Positions 1-14,560 of a stretch of 64,000 nucleotides of DNA are shown one piece after another (position 1 is the first letter of the stretch; every line of letters starts with the position of its first letter). A program made the translations under genes and the position numbers. Where the stretch lies: the NCBI GenBank assembly GCA_029962745.1, contig CM057153.1, positions 35,915,340 through 35,979,339 on the forward strand, written 5' to 3'. The notes under the pieces were generated by a model that worked only from the letters and a program-made list of their open reading frames with translations, was not told the origin of the DNA and did no database searches. This stretch comes from Echinometra lucunter. Lineage: Eukaryota > Echinodermata > Echinoidea > Camarodonta > Echinometridae.

Positions 1-3000
1 GCATATGATTTAATGCCCTTTTAGCTCCAAACAGACAATATAGAAGATTATTTTCCCTTCCACTGACCTTAGTGGTAACAGAGAGCATAAAGCAAATAAT
101 CATGCATTTAGAATTAGTTTCGGTTGCACTTGTGAAGCTTTTGAATGGAAGAAGAATCTGTTCCTGAAGATTCTGATCATGGTTTCAAAGTCGATTTTTA
201 ATCTCAATAATTGCTCTGGGTGTGGAGGGCAGTATTGCTCTATTTTCCCATTGAAAATAAACAAGTATCTCAGCCTATCCTTTCTTCCTTTCAGATGTTG
301 AACAAATAATAACTGAAATCACTATGTTTTGAAAATGTTTAAATTTGAAACAGAAACTCACAGTTAAGTATAAATCTGCATGCACTAAAGACTGAGTATG
401 AGAATATAAATTTGCTATCCATCCCACCAAAAGCCAAAACTTTCCAAAAGCGATTGAAATTAATTCTGTATCCATTGGATTGAAATGGAATGTGTTCCCT
501 AAGAGAAGAATTAGATAAGTGGAACATGCTTTGCATGGGAGAAAAATCAATGAATAAGCCATTTCTTATAGAAAAGAAACAATTCTGATACACTTTTATT
601 GATGGATTGGGTTGGGATTTCAGTAGAGTGCAATGAAAAGAAATGAAGAAAAGTTATTGAGATGTGCCCTTTGGGTGAGGTGGGAGAAAATCTTCAACTC
701 ATTCATGTTTTGGGTAGCTACATTGCCGTGAGAATTCCTGGAGGATGGATTACCAATCAATGGACATCACGTGGGATGTCCTGTAGAATTATTCATGGAT
801 CGGGCCAAGTGTGTGGGCAGGAGAGAAATCCATTTGATGCTCAGCTGGGAAACGATGGCAAAGAGTGCTTGCATTCAGGTTATGTGTATCTTGAGGAGAT
901 GTAGACTGAAATAAAACATAGTTCTTCTTCTGTTCATACTACTTTAAGCCTAAACTGTTTCCACAATTTCTTCTTATTCATCCTTATTAAAATTCACCTG
1001 TACTGCTTTTGAAAAGGTGTTACATAGAAAGTTAAATTCTTTTTCAAGTTTGTGAGTGAGAAAATGAGATGACAGAAGAAAATGGTAATCTAATTGAACA
1101 ACCATATCAAGGTATCTGTCAGAAAAAAAATTGAAATTAAAAATTAAAAAGGATTAAGATGTCCACATTGCTTGTATCAAGGAAGAAAAATACCTCAAGG
1201 CCTCGTAAATGATGGTTTTCATGTAATTCTATTTGAAAATCCTGTTGCTTTCACTACCAGATAATATTGCAATGCACAATGTGTATTACCATGATTCCTC
1301 AGGTATGGAGCTGCTGAACTAAATTCATGCCCTAGTCCAGCTTCTCAACTGCATGCAGGCAAACTTCCTCATAATAGTGTTGACAATGAAACTAGTCTTC
1401 AAGTTTGTCCATATTTTTCTCATTTTTTAGTAAGCTCATTTCCATACAATAAGCTTTTGTGGTTTAATGTGATCTGTTGAAAACATGCATAGTAAACACT
1501 ATGGTTATGAGGTGATGTATGGTATTCACTTAAATGGTTATAATGAACAGCAAATAATGTTTCCCCGTTTTCTTTTGTACAGTGATAACATTGTATAGCT
1601 GTTTGTTTGAAAATTTTTAGGAACTGATGCATCTCAAATTTCTTGTTTCAGTTGAGAAACACATAACAGATCAGGCAGCATTCCTTGTTGATATATTCAG
1701 GTAGGCAGTGTGTCCTGTCTTCTGAAAAAGAAGATGTGATGACTCCTTCCTCATCTCATTTCTCACTGATGGACTTGTGTTTCCTCCCTCTAAATAAGAC
1801 TGATCTCCCCCCCCCCCCCCCACCAGCTACTAAGCCCATCCATGCTTTGCCAATGAGCATCTGTCTTCTGTAATGGAATCATCACTTTGCCCATCCCTTG
1901 GCAAACTTCTTTAGCTTTCCTCCCCTTCTCTGAAGAGCCATTCTTAAGATGAGAAATGTCCTTAGCACACGGGTACTTCCTTTCCGCAAACATGGAACTT
2001 CATCCACCACCAGCACCTTAATGAAGCTGTGCTGGGGTGTAGCGTGTACCCGCCATTACGCTGATTGAGAGACTTCTCTATGGTGACAACAAGGAAGCCA
2101 CACAGTGAGGTTGACTCAGTTCAAAGTGACACATCCTGACATTTTCCTGCGCTTGTTAATGCCATGTTTATCGACGATATCTCGCCAATTTTACGAGTTT
2201 GCTCTGCTGCTGCGATTCAAATTGGAAGCTGAATCTAGGAGTTTGTAAAGAAGGGGACTGCTAGAGGGCTGGTAGGGGTGATTAGAATGATCAAGGAGAC
2301 TGGAAATGAGAATTGTCTGGTACAAGTCAAAAGATTGAAAGATCTAACAAACTCAGCAACAAGAAAAATGGGTTTTGGCCTCAGTCTGCGGTGAGAGACA
2401 GAAATTATCATTGTTTAAAGGTGACCCTCTGAAAATGCACCATTGCCTCTCCCCCGTGGATTCTAATGTTGTTGAAAGATTTTATTGATGGTTGTTCACT
2501 TAATATATAACTCCATATAATGATAATCATTGTATAATGAAGGTAATAGAAAGCCCTTAACTTAACACTAATCATGTGCTTTTAAAACTAGATGTACAGA
2601 CAGATTAATTTTGTCGCAGACACGTCCAAGCTGCATGTGTCCTATCACCAGTCTCATGCATTTAATGATGCAAACACAAATGAGCTTTTAACGCTAATGT
2701 CAAAGTTTAATGCGAGTGTCACTCCCAGTTTGCCAGCCTCTTGCATGATGTAGCGGAGAGTAATTGGTGCACTCACCTGAAAGTAAAAGACAGCAGCTTT
2801 TAGTGGATCCATTGGTAGACAGGGCCAAGGATTCTCTTATTTCTGTAAGAGGATTTCAAATTAGAGTTTTTGCAAATAATATCCTAGTCTTGGTATGTGT
2901 GTTTAATTTGTAGAAGTAAGAGTGTAATCCAAGTTTGCATATGGGCTATCAAAAGATCCGCAGCCTTGCAGAGGATATCTAACATTATTTTAATTCCAGG

Positions 3001-3497
3001 GAACTTGATTTCACTGTCAAGTCATTGGTTGAGAAACAGAAGGGCCTTAACTCTGTATACAAGTATATAAGTGAAAGTCTGTATGCTTCTCAGCCCTGAA
3101 CATGAATTTAATTCAATTCAGTTGAATTTGTTTATTCGTCCATCTCAGAAATAAGAATAGAAATTTTACATGGGAGTTTCATAATACAAAACACATTCAA
3201 CAGCACAAAGACAAACATCTGTGGTGACCATAGTTGTAATAGCTAACATAACATGCACAACATGCACAACATGCAAAATTCAAGTGAAGCGAGAAGGAAG
3301 ACAAGGAGAAGATAGGTGAGTAGCGAAAGGAAAAGTGAGAACAAGTAGAAATACATGTAAGGAAGAAAGAGAAAGAGAGTTACAAGGAAGAGCATGGAGA
3401 GGGAGAGAAAGGAAGAGAAAGAAAGAGATGAGAATCAGGTTGAAAAACTAACTATGCTAAGAGAGAGAGGAAAAAAGTAGAGCATAGAGAGCTGACC

Positions 3498-3612
3498 AGG
3501 GCCCTGTTTCATAAAAAGTTGCTATGATAGCAACTCCTGCTGGAATGGTAACTGCCATGGCAACAGTGAGAATTCTGCTTTCTGATTGGCTTTTATAATG
3601 AAAGCTTTCTGA
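3498..3612. mobile_element. Partial MITE-like element (TTTCATAAAA end)
   Basis: Starts gggccctgtttcataaaaag and contains TTGCTATGATAGCAACT and CTGATTGGCTTTT. It resembles the element at 50003-50152 (same end, similar CTGATTGGCT core), but no matching right end is visible, so it is incomplete or diverged. Confidence 0.55.
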
Positions 3613-5160
3613 TAATACCATTACTAAGTACAAATTGCAAAAGAATGTATAAATTATTAACATACTACTAATGAGTTATAAGATAATTGAAAACATTCAA
3701 CTTCTTGGTGAGCGATAATCCTATTGCACAAATACCGTTACTATGTACAAATTACAGCTATACTAATAGATCATTGATATTATTTTAATTATTGCATGTA
3801 TTTAGAATATTACATAATTTAAAAATTGAATTCAGTGAATTATTACATTACATAAGACATTAAAATGAACACTATTGATAAAAGGCAAGCAAAATGGAAG
3901 GGAAGCATTATTACAATTATTGTGATATTTCAATAATACATTATTAACAATTATTACATGCATATATTGTTAAAATTATTGCATTAACATTAGACATCTG
4001 ACTTATTGAAATTAACACTTTGTAATGGTATAGTTACATGTAGTAAAGTTGCATAGTTTTTTGTTTTTTGTTTTTAATCAAGATCAGTGGGTCATCAGAG
4101 TGAGAGGGAAAACCTTGTTCCTCTATTAGATCATAAAATCCTAATTGTAATTTGTTGGTTATCACTGAATGAAAAATGGTACTTATTTTGTTGTTCTAAG
4201 TCTGTAGGGGTCTTTATTTAAAGTCTATAAGCATGGCAGCAGGATGTGCATGAAGGCCAGGAGATATTTACTTCTAGAAATGTATGTTTTAACATTTTGA
4301 CAATCAGCTGCACTCATATCCACCTGTAAATCATTGAAATTGTTAAAAGTAATAAGTTCTAGATTCTTGTATTCTTCATTGTCCTCCCATTACAAACCTG
4401 CAAAAGTTACAAATCTGAGCAGAAGTGCTGTTTGTGTCTTTTGCCCTGCAAGCAAGGATTTGTGAAACCAACATTGTAAGTTCACATCTAATGGAGATAA
4501 TGTTTGTAATTTCTTCACCATTCATAGGGTGGGGGAGGGGGGGGGAATACTGTTGACTCTGATGCTTTGGTGTATGGCAGGCAAATTTATTTAATGATCC
4601 ACAAGGACACTTTTGTGTTTGATATCCTCTCAACCACCTGTCTGTAGAGGCCACCTGTCAATAAAGGTCAGTTGACATGGATAAATGCAAATGCACTTGG
4701 TGAATTCTTTATTTGTCAGTGCTCCTTTAGATTCTTTCCATTCTGTAGAGCATAATTATTGATCATTTTAAGATTTCCTTTTGTAACTCTTAGTATTGAT
4801 GATCAGATATAGGCCAGATATAGGCCTAGGATAAAAGATAGTCATTAATGAGAGTCTAAGAAATGGCTTGGGTAGTACTGTATTTAATATTTTAGTGGCA
4901 GGTACTTGTATGATAAAGATTCTCATATCCTATAATGGAAGCATGAGTATGGGGAATTATGTTCTGAAGAAGAAGGTCTAATAATGTTTGCTTGTATTCA
5001 GCTTACTGAAGCTTACACCCCTCTGATATATGAAATAAATGACCTTGTTCTCCGCTTCACCAGTTACCTGTAAGTAATTAACAGTGTCATTAGTGGATGT
5101 GTAATTGCGAAAGCCACTCAATCCTGCTTTTAGTCTTGTCTTGTGCTTGCCATGCATGAC

Positions 5161-5258
5161 TTCGACTCTCTCTCGCTCTTTCTGTCTAGCTTTCTCTGCC
5201 TGTGTCTCTTGCTCTCTCTCTTTCTCACTTTCTCTCTCTCTCTCTCTTTTCTCTCTTC
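5161..5258. repeat. CT-rich microsatellite
   Basis: Imperfect (CT)n with T runs. A similar tract lies at 10853-10950. Confidence 0.9.
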
Positions 5259-8200
5259 CTGTTTTTATAGAATGAGTTTTGCTGTTGGATAGATGTTCTC
5301 ATGCCCCCCTCCCCTCCACAGCCTTATTAGATTGGCATTAGGAGGTAGTTAAAAAGTATTGCATATAATTCTCAGAAGAAGACTTAGGAAGAGATGATCA
5401 TCGGGAATGGTGGCATGAATGAATAAATGAAGAAATCAAGGAAACAAAAGTGAAAGAAGAGAGGAAAGAAGCTGAAAGCCAGAGGATGAAAGTATCAAGT
5501 TTATCTGTTCCAAATAACCTCATCTGCAAGGACGTAATAGCTTTGTTAGTATTAAACCACTTGAGGATGGACATACTTCTAAAGTCCATTGTATCTCAAA
5601 CTATTTGTGTTTTTGAAATGTGTAGCATTCAAGGAGATTCCATTTTTTTATAGCATAATTGTAATCAATAGGTTATTGTCAAAGCTGCCCCTCTCACAGT
5701 AATGCTCACATTTGCTGCTTATCGATACCTTCTCTCATACTGAGCCGTTCTTCTTGTGTAAGTCACGTCTGGTTCCAAGAAACTGGACTTGGGTGTTTCT
5801 TCAGGCGGAGATTGACTCAGAAACGGATACGCTCAATTATAAACCATCTTTAGTTACATCGCAGGAAGGGCTTTCGATCTAAGCCAAGCTGGGAGAGCTG
5901 GAAATTCTTATGTGCCTTCTGTGTTCTTTACACCCTTATTTAACAGTTTGCTTGATGTTTTCTTGATTGAGAGTCGAGTTTAAATACAACAGGTTCAGTC
6001 TCTGCAAAGTAACATCAGCTTGCATTGTAGCTTTTATTGCAGTTTAGAAACAAAATGTAGAATATAAAATTTTGATACTTTTTTTTCTTCAAATCTTGAG
6101 GTGTAAGACTTGTCTAATTTTCACACTTGTAGAAGATGTAACGTAGAAAGAAGGGAAGAGAGATGGAAGAGAGTGGGATGAGAGGAAATGTGAGAGGGAA
6201 GCAGAGAGAGAGAGAGGGGGAAAGGGAGAGATTCGGTCAGGTTGAAAGAAAAAGAGAGAAGGAGGATTAACAGAGTATGTTTATTGCTTTTCCGTCTATA
6301 AATTCTATGAATAATTAGATGTATTAGAGGTAACATGTTAGAAAAGATTTTGATATTTTACAACTTAAAGATTTGCCACCTACATGTGCAGTTGCATGGC
6401 TAATTGTATCTGTACAAATATCAATTATGCTAAGATAACCAAATGTCAGGTTTGATGGCAGTCCTAGATATTTAATGCCAGCTCTTTTAAATTATTGATC
6501 AGTGTTGATGAGTTTTTCTTCTGGTCTTCCTGCTCTGTCTTTTACTTCTCCATAAACCTTGTAATGCCTAGGGGATCGTCATGCGTTGCAAATTGAAGAC
6601 GTTTTAAGAGGTGGTCGTTATGGAATCCTTATTGTGGGTCATTCGTTCAAGACTCGATGATGCATTGATTCAGGATGGATGCCTGTAATATATGCGAGGC
6701 TGATTCCCAAGAGGCGATGATGTTTATTAGTAAAGGATTCAGAAATTCAAGAACTGCTTATCTCATTGTGCCATTGATCCACTTGTCTGCAAGCTGAGGA
6801 CTACATAATGTAGCTTTCCAAATTCCAACCTGCCGTGTTCCGGAAACAAAATAAGACAACAGTTTCCATTTCTTTTTTTTTCTCCTTCAAGCCAAACACA
6901 GTGGAGATCTAAGTGACTGCAGAATGAAACCTTAAAAATTTGTATTTTACAAAATAATAGGTATATCAAATGAATTTCAACTTTCCAAGCATTTTATTGT
7001 CGACTGGAGCCCTTTCTTGATGTTAACTAGAAGAATCGGTGGTCAGGCAAAAAGGTCGGGCTGTGTAATGGTCTAGTAGGGCAATTTCACTGGTTCTAGT
7101 GGGGGATCATTTCATACTTGCACCATTTGTACCTTTATTTTTATAGGACATAAAATCATAGTTTCCTCCTTTTCTTATTCAATTCATTAATTGTCCTCTT
7201 CCTTCTAGGCTTTCTGTATTGCTTTCTGTCCTCAAATTTCTTTGTTTTTTTTTGTTCTCTCATCGAACCTGACCATTCTGTTTCTGAGAATCTTCTTTGT
7301 CCTTTCATTGTAGCATGAACATCCTTTGTATTGTCCTTGTTTTCAGTGATAGACAGGAATCAATCATGTCTCGATTATCTTCCAACTGCCAGGTGAAAAT
7401 CTTGTAAATCATAGCTGGTATCACATTGCATTCTATGCCTTCTCCAAGATTAAACCTATGATGATATCACCTTTACATACTGGATACTTTCTTATCTATG
7501 AGATCTGTGAACATTCAGAAATTTTAAAGTTACTTCAGAGTTTAGTTTATAGGACAATTCAAACTTTTTGATAAGCTGAGTCAGATTTTAAAAAAAAACA
7601 CCAAAAAATCACATGAGCATTGTGGTAAAAGTTAGAATTAAATCAGATCGACATTGAATGTTTTCAAAATTCCCAAAGTTGTGGTCACTGTATGTAATGG
7701 AAATCTAAAAAGGAGGGATAAGTCTTTCTAGTGGAGACAACTTTGCCATACCTCTGACTGCCAGTCTTCTCTTGAATACCTTTTCTTCATATCATACTGT
7801 GGATATCATTTTCATATCCTCAAAATACAAAAAAGGTCCTATCTAGTCATAAAATAGAAAATACAATATTTTACGGTGCGTTGTCTGACATTGCATTATT
7901 GTGACATCAGCAGTTTGTGAATTCAAAATCCCTACATGTATAGTGATTACAAAGTTCAAAAGATATACCTGTATGAATTTCTTCATTTGTTCATTAATTT
8001 GTTTATTATTAGGGGGAGGGGGGGGGGGCTTTCTTTCAAAGCATTGAACAATTACAATTGCATATGTCTGGTACGGACTATTCTAGGCTCCTCTTTTTTC
8101 ATAATCTGTATCTGTAGTCTTCTTCTTTAACATAATGATTGCACCTGTTAAAGGTACAGATCCAGGTTGGCCAGCAAGGTAAGAGCATCACATGTCAGGA

Positions 8201-8564
8201 TTTGGAGTTCCTTGATGCTTCCTATATTCACAGTGCATTTTAAACACAGAATAGGTAACCTTTGGGTAACATATGCCTTTGGATTGTTTTATTTCTTTCC
8301 ATATAGACAGATGACTTTGTGTCAGATGATCCAATCCCTTGGATATCACCAGCAAGACTTATAGGTGTGCGTGAGCACCCCTCACACTTCCCAAGAAATG
8401 ACATCTGATAGGCAGTAAAAGAGATATTGTAATGCAAAACGTGTTGGGATCAGATGTTAAAGAGAAATTCAACAAGGATTTCAACGTTCACTGTCTACAG
8501 GCTCTTGTTTATAAGGTTGTGTTTTTCATTATGCCTTCAAGTTCTTTCCTGGTTTTCTTTGTGG

Positions 8565-8566
<2 letters not shown>

Positions 8567-8607
<41 letters not shown>
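8567..8607. repeat. TAA trinucleotide microsatellite
   Basis: About 13 units of TAA, followed directly by SINE-like sequence, as is common for retroposon tails. Confidence 0.95.
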
Positions 8608-8765
8608 TACACTTATTTACCCAGGGTAGCCACTTCAGCTTTATCAGCTGATCTTCCTGCAGGCCCTGCATAACATAATATGTTATTATTACCCTTCTCC
8701 ATTCTTAAATGCCGAGTGCCTGGCTAGAAAGCAAAAGGTCCCATTTTTGTAAGTCTTTGGTATTA
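8608..8765 (-). mobile_element. SINE-like retroposon fragment
   Basis: Between the TAA tract and 8765 lie ttacccagggtagccacttc, gccgagtgcctggctagaaa and ggtcccatttttgtaagtct, a combination I associate with dispersed marine-invertebrate SINEs. The A/T-rich simple repeat abutting one side would be the tail, which suggests minus orientation (inference). Confidence 0.5.
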
Positions 8766-11700
8766 AACTTTGTATTTCTTGCCTTGTCTTGAAGGTTAAT
8801 TGTTTGAGGATTCAGGAGATGATGACCCTCTTTAAAATTTCATGGAATACGGAATGTCTCATTCATTGATAAGCGTTCTATGTGTAGCATTCCTGTTACT
8901 GATGTAGAAATCTTGTGGGCTGTTCAGATACATGTACAACTACTCTTCTCACCTCTCTACTAATTCCAAAGAGAAAGCTGGGGCAGCCTGATTAATTCAT
9001 GCATATGAGAGTCATTCTGTATGTAGTCTGTTATCTGTAGTCAAATGCATTACATATTAAAAATGTGTGTGATAAATAATTTCCATTCAGTAAGTGCATC
9101 AGCTCATGAAAAATCAAGAGATTAATTGGTTTATTGTTCTATCTTGTTGTAGTTCTGTTTGCGTCTTAGATGCTCATGTAAGTAGATCCATGAAATGAAA
9201 ACACACTTGTTCTCTGTGCTGAACTTTTGAAAGGTGTGTCCTGGTTTGTCTTTACCCTACATTTTCGGCCGTGATTGCCGTGTATGTAGGACTGATGACA
9301 TCATTGCGTCAGCCTCTACTTAACTGAAATTAACACTGATGGCGCTAGATTCATCATCTTGAAGAGCCGCCTCGCGTAATTATTCAATTAATTGATCTCC
9401 GCAGCAAAGACCGGGCTGTCCTATTACCCCAATTTAGGAGTTGCTTCTCTTAAAGGGATAAGGGCGTTATCAAATTCAAAGACCACTGCCTGATTATCTA
9501 ATGGTTATGAAATTTGACACAGCAGTTTCTTGAAGGAGAATGGATAATATAAGGCATGCAAAACCAGTGGCATTGATTAAGATCTAAGATGTAGTCTGGA
9601 ATATTGTTAAGGATAATAGATGGTTGGGAATGGAGAGTCATTAACATTGTAAGTTGCAAGTTGTTTCTGTTTCTTTGACGTTAGGAAAGAGAAACAATTG
9701 ATGAATTCGTTTTAGGTGCTGTTTGTTCATTTGTGGCTGGATATGAAATCAAACCAAGTGTTATGGATAGCAAGTTAACTAAGAAAAAAAGCACCATCTG
9801 ATTTATAGTACAAAATATTATATGTTAAAAATTATTTTTTGCCCTTTATTTTTTTCTGGAACACAATATATGAAGTAAGAAAAAACATCTCTTTCAATCA
9901 TCATCACGTTTAAACTTCCATTTCATCATGCATTTTAATGTTTAGTTTTAAGCTTGAAAATTTGTATGTTTACTTAGTAGGCCTACTTTTAGAGAAAAAG
10001 AAGGAGGAGAGGGGGAGAGAGAAAGAGAAAGAAAGAGAGATGGCAAGAAAATGAGAAAGATCAAGATCAAGGGTTTTTAATTTTCAAATGTATATCTTGA
10101 TGATGAGCTTCCACTATTTCAACATTTTTTTTTCTCTGCAGGGCCATATGTTGATATATCTCTACATTGTTCAGAGAAAACATATTGCTCCTTGTTAATC
10201 CTAGAAAATATCCATTTCCCATGAAATTGCAATTTCTAGATTTTAGGAGGAAATCATGGTGTAAGTACCGCAAATATGCCACAGAAAACAATTTACCCGT
10301 TCATTCATAAATCCACTCGTACTGCAAGCGTAGTAGTCGGAAGGAAAAAAAGAATGGAATTAAGAGGAAAAACTGAAATATTTGATAATAAAAGGGGGCA
10401 TTTGATGTCATGGTTTTATGAATGAAACTCATTTGAAGTGGAGTCTCATTGATCGGCGAATGCTTAAGTGTCTATTTGTGAGGTAAAACTTGCTGAGTAT
10501 TCATGTCATGCAATATTGCAAATGCAATTCAGAATGTCTAATATTGCATGTGGATCAACTTTAATAGGTGTAGCTTGTAGGGTAGCTTTTAGCATAATTT
10601 CTGCCGTGTTTTCGTTCGTAGAAGGGAAAGAAATGAAAGCCAATCTTGAACTAGATTTAATCAATTGCATGTTCATTAGCTGTATGTATGGCTTGAATTG
10701 ATGAACCACTTGGTCATGGCTTAGATATAAAGTCATTAAGAAGTTTGGCTTTCGTATGCACGGTCACACAAAAAATGAAGGAAAGAAAATATAAGTGGAT
10801 AATTCTGGAAGCGGGAGTTGAGGCTCTGTATCTCATTGGCCAACTGTATTTCCCTTGCTCTGTCTCTCTCCTCTCTTGCTCCTGCTCTCTCACCCTATCC
10901 CTCTCTCTCTCTCTCTCTCTCTTGCCCTCTCCCTCTCTCTTTTTTCCCCATCTTTTAATTCTATCCTCCACTATACTCCTTTTCTAAAATCATATTGTTT
11001 TTATTTTCCCCTTGAACATGTAGGCTAATAGCTGAGAAGGGATGGCCTACCCAATTAGAGGCAAACCAATCAACAATCGCAGATTCATTCTTACTAGAAC
11101 CAGCCTATCCCCCTCCCGTTTCCAGTGGAGTAACCGTTAGCACGCACTGAGAGTAGAAAACCCATTACACTTAGATTTGGAGATTCAGCTAATGTTCCAT
11201 GTTTTATGGAAAAAGGGTGGATAATTTGCTTTACAAATCCAATCTTGCAAATAGGGCTGGCCCAATCTGGGTAATTTCTCCCTTTCTGTTTTTTCCTCCG
11301 TGCTTCAGTCTATCTCCGTATCCCTTGGAAGATGCTTGTAGAAAGCCACGAAGGATTTTTATGTAAGTCTTCAAATTTGGAGAAACGTGAACCCGTGTAT
11401 CATTAATACACTATGCAAAAGAAGTAAGAGAACAGTGAAAAATAACATTCTTTCTATTGGTTTACTTGGCTCATGTTGATATTCATACTCACCTTGCTTT
11501 TATGTATGTGTTGTACTGATATGAATATTATGGGCACTCAATTTCACTTTTTAGTTTTCTATATTTTATCCTATTTGTAATGATCTCAGTCATAGAAAAT
11601 ATCAATTTATGTGAGATTGAAAATTCTGTATGTATGAGTTTTTAACTTTAATGATTTCCTTGGCAAAGACCTATATGGATGCGTGGATAAAAGCTGAAAT

Positions 11701-13876
11701 CAACATTCTGAACCGAATTGATGTAATCACTTCTAAACTTTGTTATTTATTAGATAGCTAGAAGTATTCCTCTCTGGGGAGAGCAATGACATTTTATACC
11801 TTCAATAGATTTTAATCTAAACATAACCGTTGTCTTTAAGCAGTTTGATGGATGAGGTTTTTGACGAGGTGCTGCAGAGTAGTTCAGGAGAATCAGGAGC
11901 GTGTTGAACATTGCTGAAATCCTGTTGAAGCTCAAGCAAGCAAACATGTATTACATAAAGTGAATTGAGAATTCTGTATTTTCTTAGATGGATTTTTGCG
12001 ATATAAAACAGGACATTAGAAATGTACTTAGGAACAATTATTTTTAAAAAGTGGGGGATTTGTACCATTGCTTGTTATTTCATGTCACTGTTCTTTCTTT
12101 TTCTCTCTCTTTCCATCCATATGTCAGTCTGACTGACTGGCTTTCTCTTTGTCTCGCTCTTGCTTTTGTTCATTCTCTGTTTAGCTTTCCTACTTTTTTC
12201 TTCTTCCATATCTATTCCTTTTCTTTTCAGTTTGTTTCTCATATTAGAAACAAATAATATGCTGTCCAAGACGACTTTAATGTTTGCATATGTAATGGTG
12301 CAGATGGATTCATAGTAACAAATGTCCTCACCCTTCGTAATGATCATTTTGACTTACTTAGATGGGAAGAGGAGCTGTGTGCTTATTAGCATGTTGACTA
12401 CCAAAACGTCACAGACTCTGAGTAGGATATGAATTTGACGTCATGATAATCCATGAATGCGTTTGTATTTAAAGGAAAAAAATGCATTGATCATCTATGA
12501 CGTAAACACTTTAATTGAGACTCTTAATTTAAGGACCTGCAGCTATTTACATTTATTTGAGCAAACATGGAAGGATCTATGTGTACTAGAAGTTGGTACT
12601 TGAATTGTAAGAATGTGATGATGTGAGAGAAAGTTGGCTATTTTGAAAGAAGTTGCATTGCTAATTTATAATGACATCAAAGTCATGATATTTCTTTTTC
12701 CCTTTTCCATACATGATTCATTTATAATGAATGAATAGTTTCTACCCGATTCCTAGCTACTTAGATTGCCGTACTTAGTAGAAGTAAAATATTAGGGGTT
12801 TTTTTATTTTCTTTCTTTCTCTCTCTTCCTATCTCTCCTCATTTTCTAATATCAGTAATCGTACTTGAACACCACTCAGCTCCATGAAAAGCCTACATGG
12901 TCATGAAAATCAACATCCTTCTGCGAAACGTAATCCTAGAATGAAACAAAAAAAAAAGAGCAAACAATAAAAACAACAACTCATCATCCTTGGGAGCACA
13001 TTAACACACATCCTGTTTTCTGGATATTCTGCTATTCCGTTATATTTCATTTTATTATTTTGAAATCCTCAGCATCCATTCAAGATCGTGTAATCATCCT
13101 CTTACAATCTAGAATTTCGCTGTTATTGAAGATATTGGGTGGGTTTTGGAGTGGAAGAGGAAAAAATTTTGTCTTACATGAAGAAGATTTCTTAGAAATG
13201 TAGGAAACCTTCACTCGTATCATCTGTTTGATCAGAGCTGGCCCACCTGATATCTGTATCACTGTAATCTTATTTGAAATTTCAGAATGAAGCTTCTCAG
13301 ACTCTTTGGTATGATGTGAAACAGTTCCAAAAACCCTTGTTTTATGTTTGTAAAAGCAAGCTTTATTTTTTGTAAACCTCAGAAACAAAAATTATGAATT
13401 TTCCATTCACTTTCCTTTCAGTACAAAGTTAATATTTTATGTTACTTAGTCTATTCAATTGTATAGATATATGATATGAGGTTATATCCATTTTTTAAAA
13501 TGAAAAATCAAGTAGCAGATTAAGCAAATTAATTCATCAAGTAATCATTTAAACAATATGTTCTGACTTGACAGAACCAATTGGATGAAAATCTCAGTAT
13601 TTTAGAGAGCAGCTCAGAATATATTTAGCACTAATGGGGATTTCTGTCTTCTGTTATTAGACATCTGTACTGAAAGTCATGAAATGAAATAGGCCATAGA
13701 CAAAGCTACAAGGGTCTTTGAACTCTATTGTGTTGGTACCACCAGGGAGAAATATTGATACCAATGTATACCAGTAATATAGAAAGTAATGTAGCTTTTA
13801 TGTATGGTAGATGCAGGTCATAATAAATATCTTGTCAGGGTCTTAATATTCTGTTATCATCTTCCTAATCAAATTA

Positions 13877-14560
13877 TTGGATGAGTACACTTATTTCTTT
13901 CCTAATCCCCTTGGACACGGCCATGTCGTTGCATTTATGGCCCATAATGCATTGCCTCTACTTCCAATCCAATTAGGGGGGATGCATACACGTGATGCGA
14001 GGACAATTGGGATCTACCAGACTATTTTTTTGACAGCTTCGAAGGGAAAACATGATTCTATCTTCAGTGCTTTCCATGTCTTTCTCGTAACACCTCAGAA
14101 TCATTTCATGCTTCAACAGCCGTACAGCAGGAACAGTTCTTCGCGCAAATGTCGTCGTTGCGGTTTTTTAGGGTTGCATTTTGTTAGATTTTTTTGTGAG
14201 GGTTGCTTAAAATTAATTGGATCAATAAGATGTATGGTTTTGTAATTGGATCACCAAATATAGATCCAAATGGAGTTGATTCAATCTGGATGTTGGTTGA
14301 AAGGGGGAAATAATGAGGACAGAAAATGGACCGGGGGAGGTTGCTTGCCATGTTACGTTCTCCAAGCCCGATGCAGGGATCCCTCACAAATAAGATGGTG
14401 TGGGGTGACAAATGAACATGCATTAGATTACGATCGACATCATTCCCGTCAAGAGCGACACCTCGGGGCACGCTCAAGCTCAACGGGCGTACGAAGAAAG
14501 CGTCACTTTTGTGATAATCCGTTTCCGCTTGTATCTGATTTACTTGCCGTAGGGGCAGGG
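13877..14560. other. Repeat-free, CG-containing island; function unknown
   Basis: Open frames of 122 and 97 codons (plus) and 180 and 84 codons (minus) overlap here because the stretch has fewer stop-rich AT triplets than its surroundings. None resembles a known domain and no splice pattern links them to EGFR. Balanced base composition, absence of repeats and motifs such as TAATTGG and CGTTGCG make a cis-regulatory module or conserved noncoding element at least as likely as a gene. Confidence 0.35.

Noticed and set aside
662..904. 80-codon plus-strand open frame near the window start
   Set aside because: No signal peptide, no domain resemblance, no visible splice structure; not supportable as EGFR exon 1.
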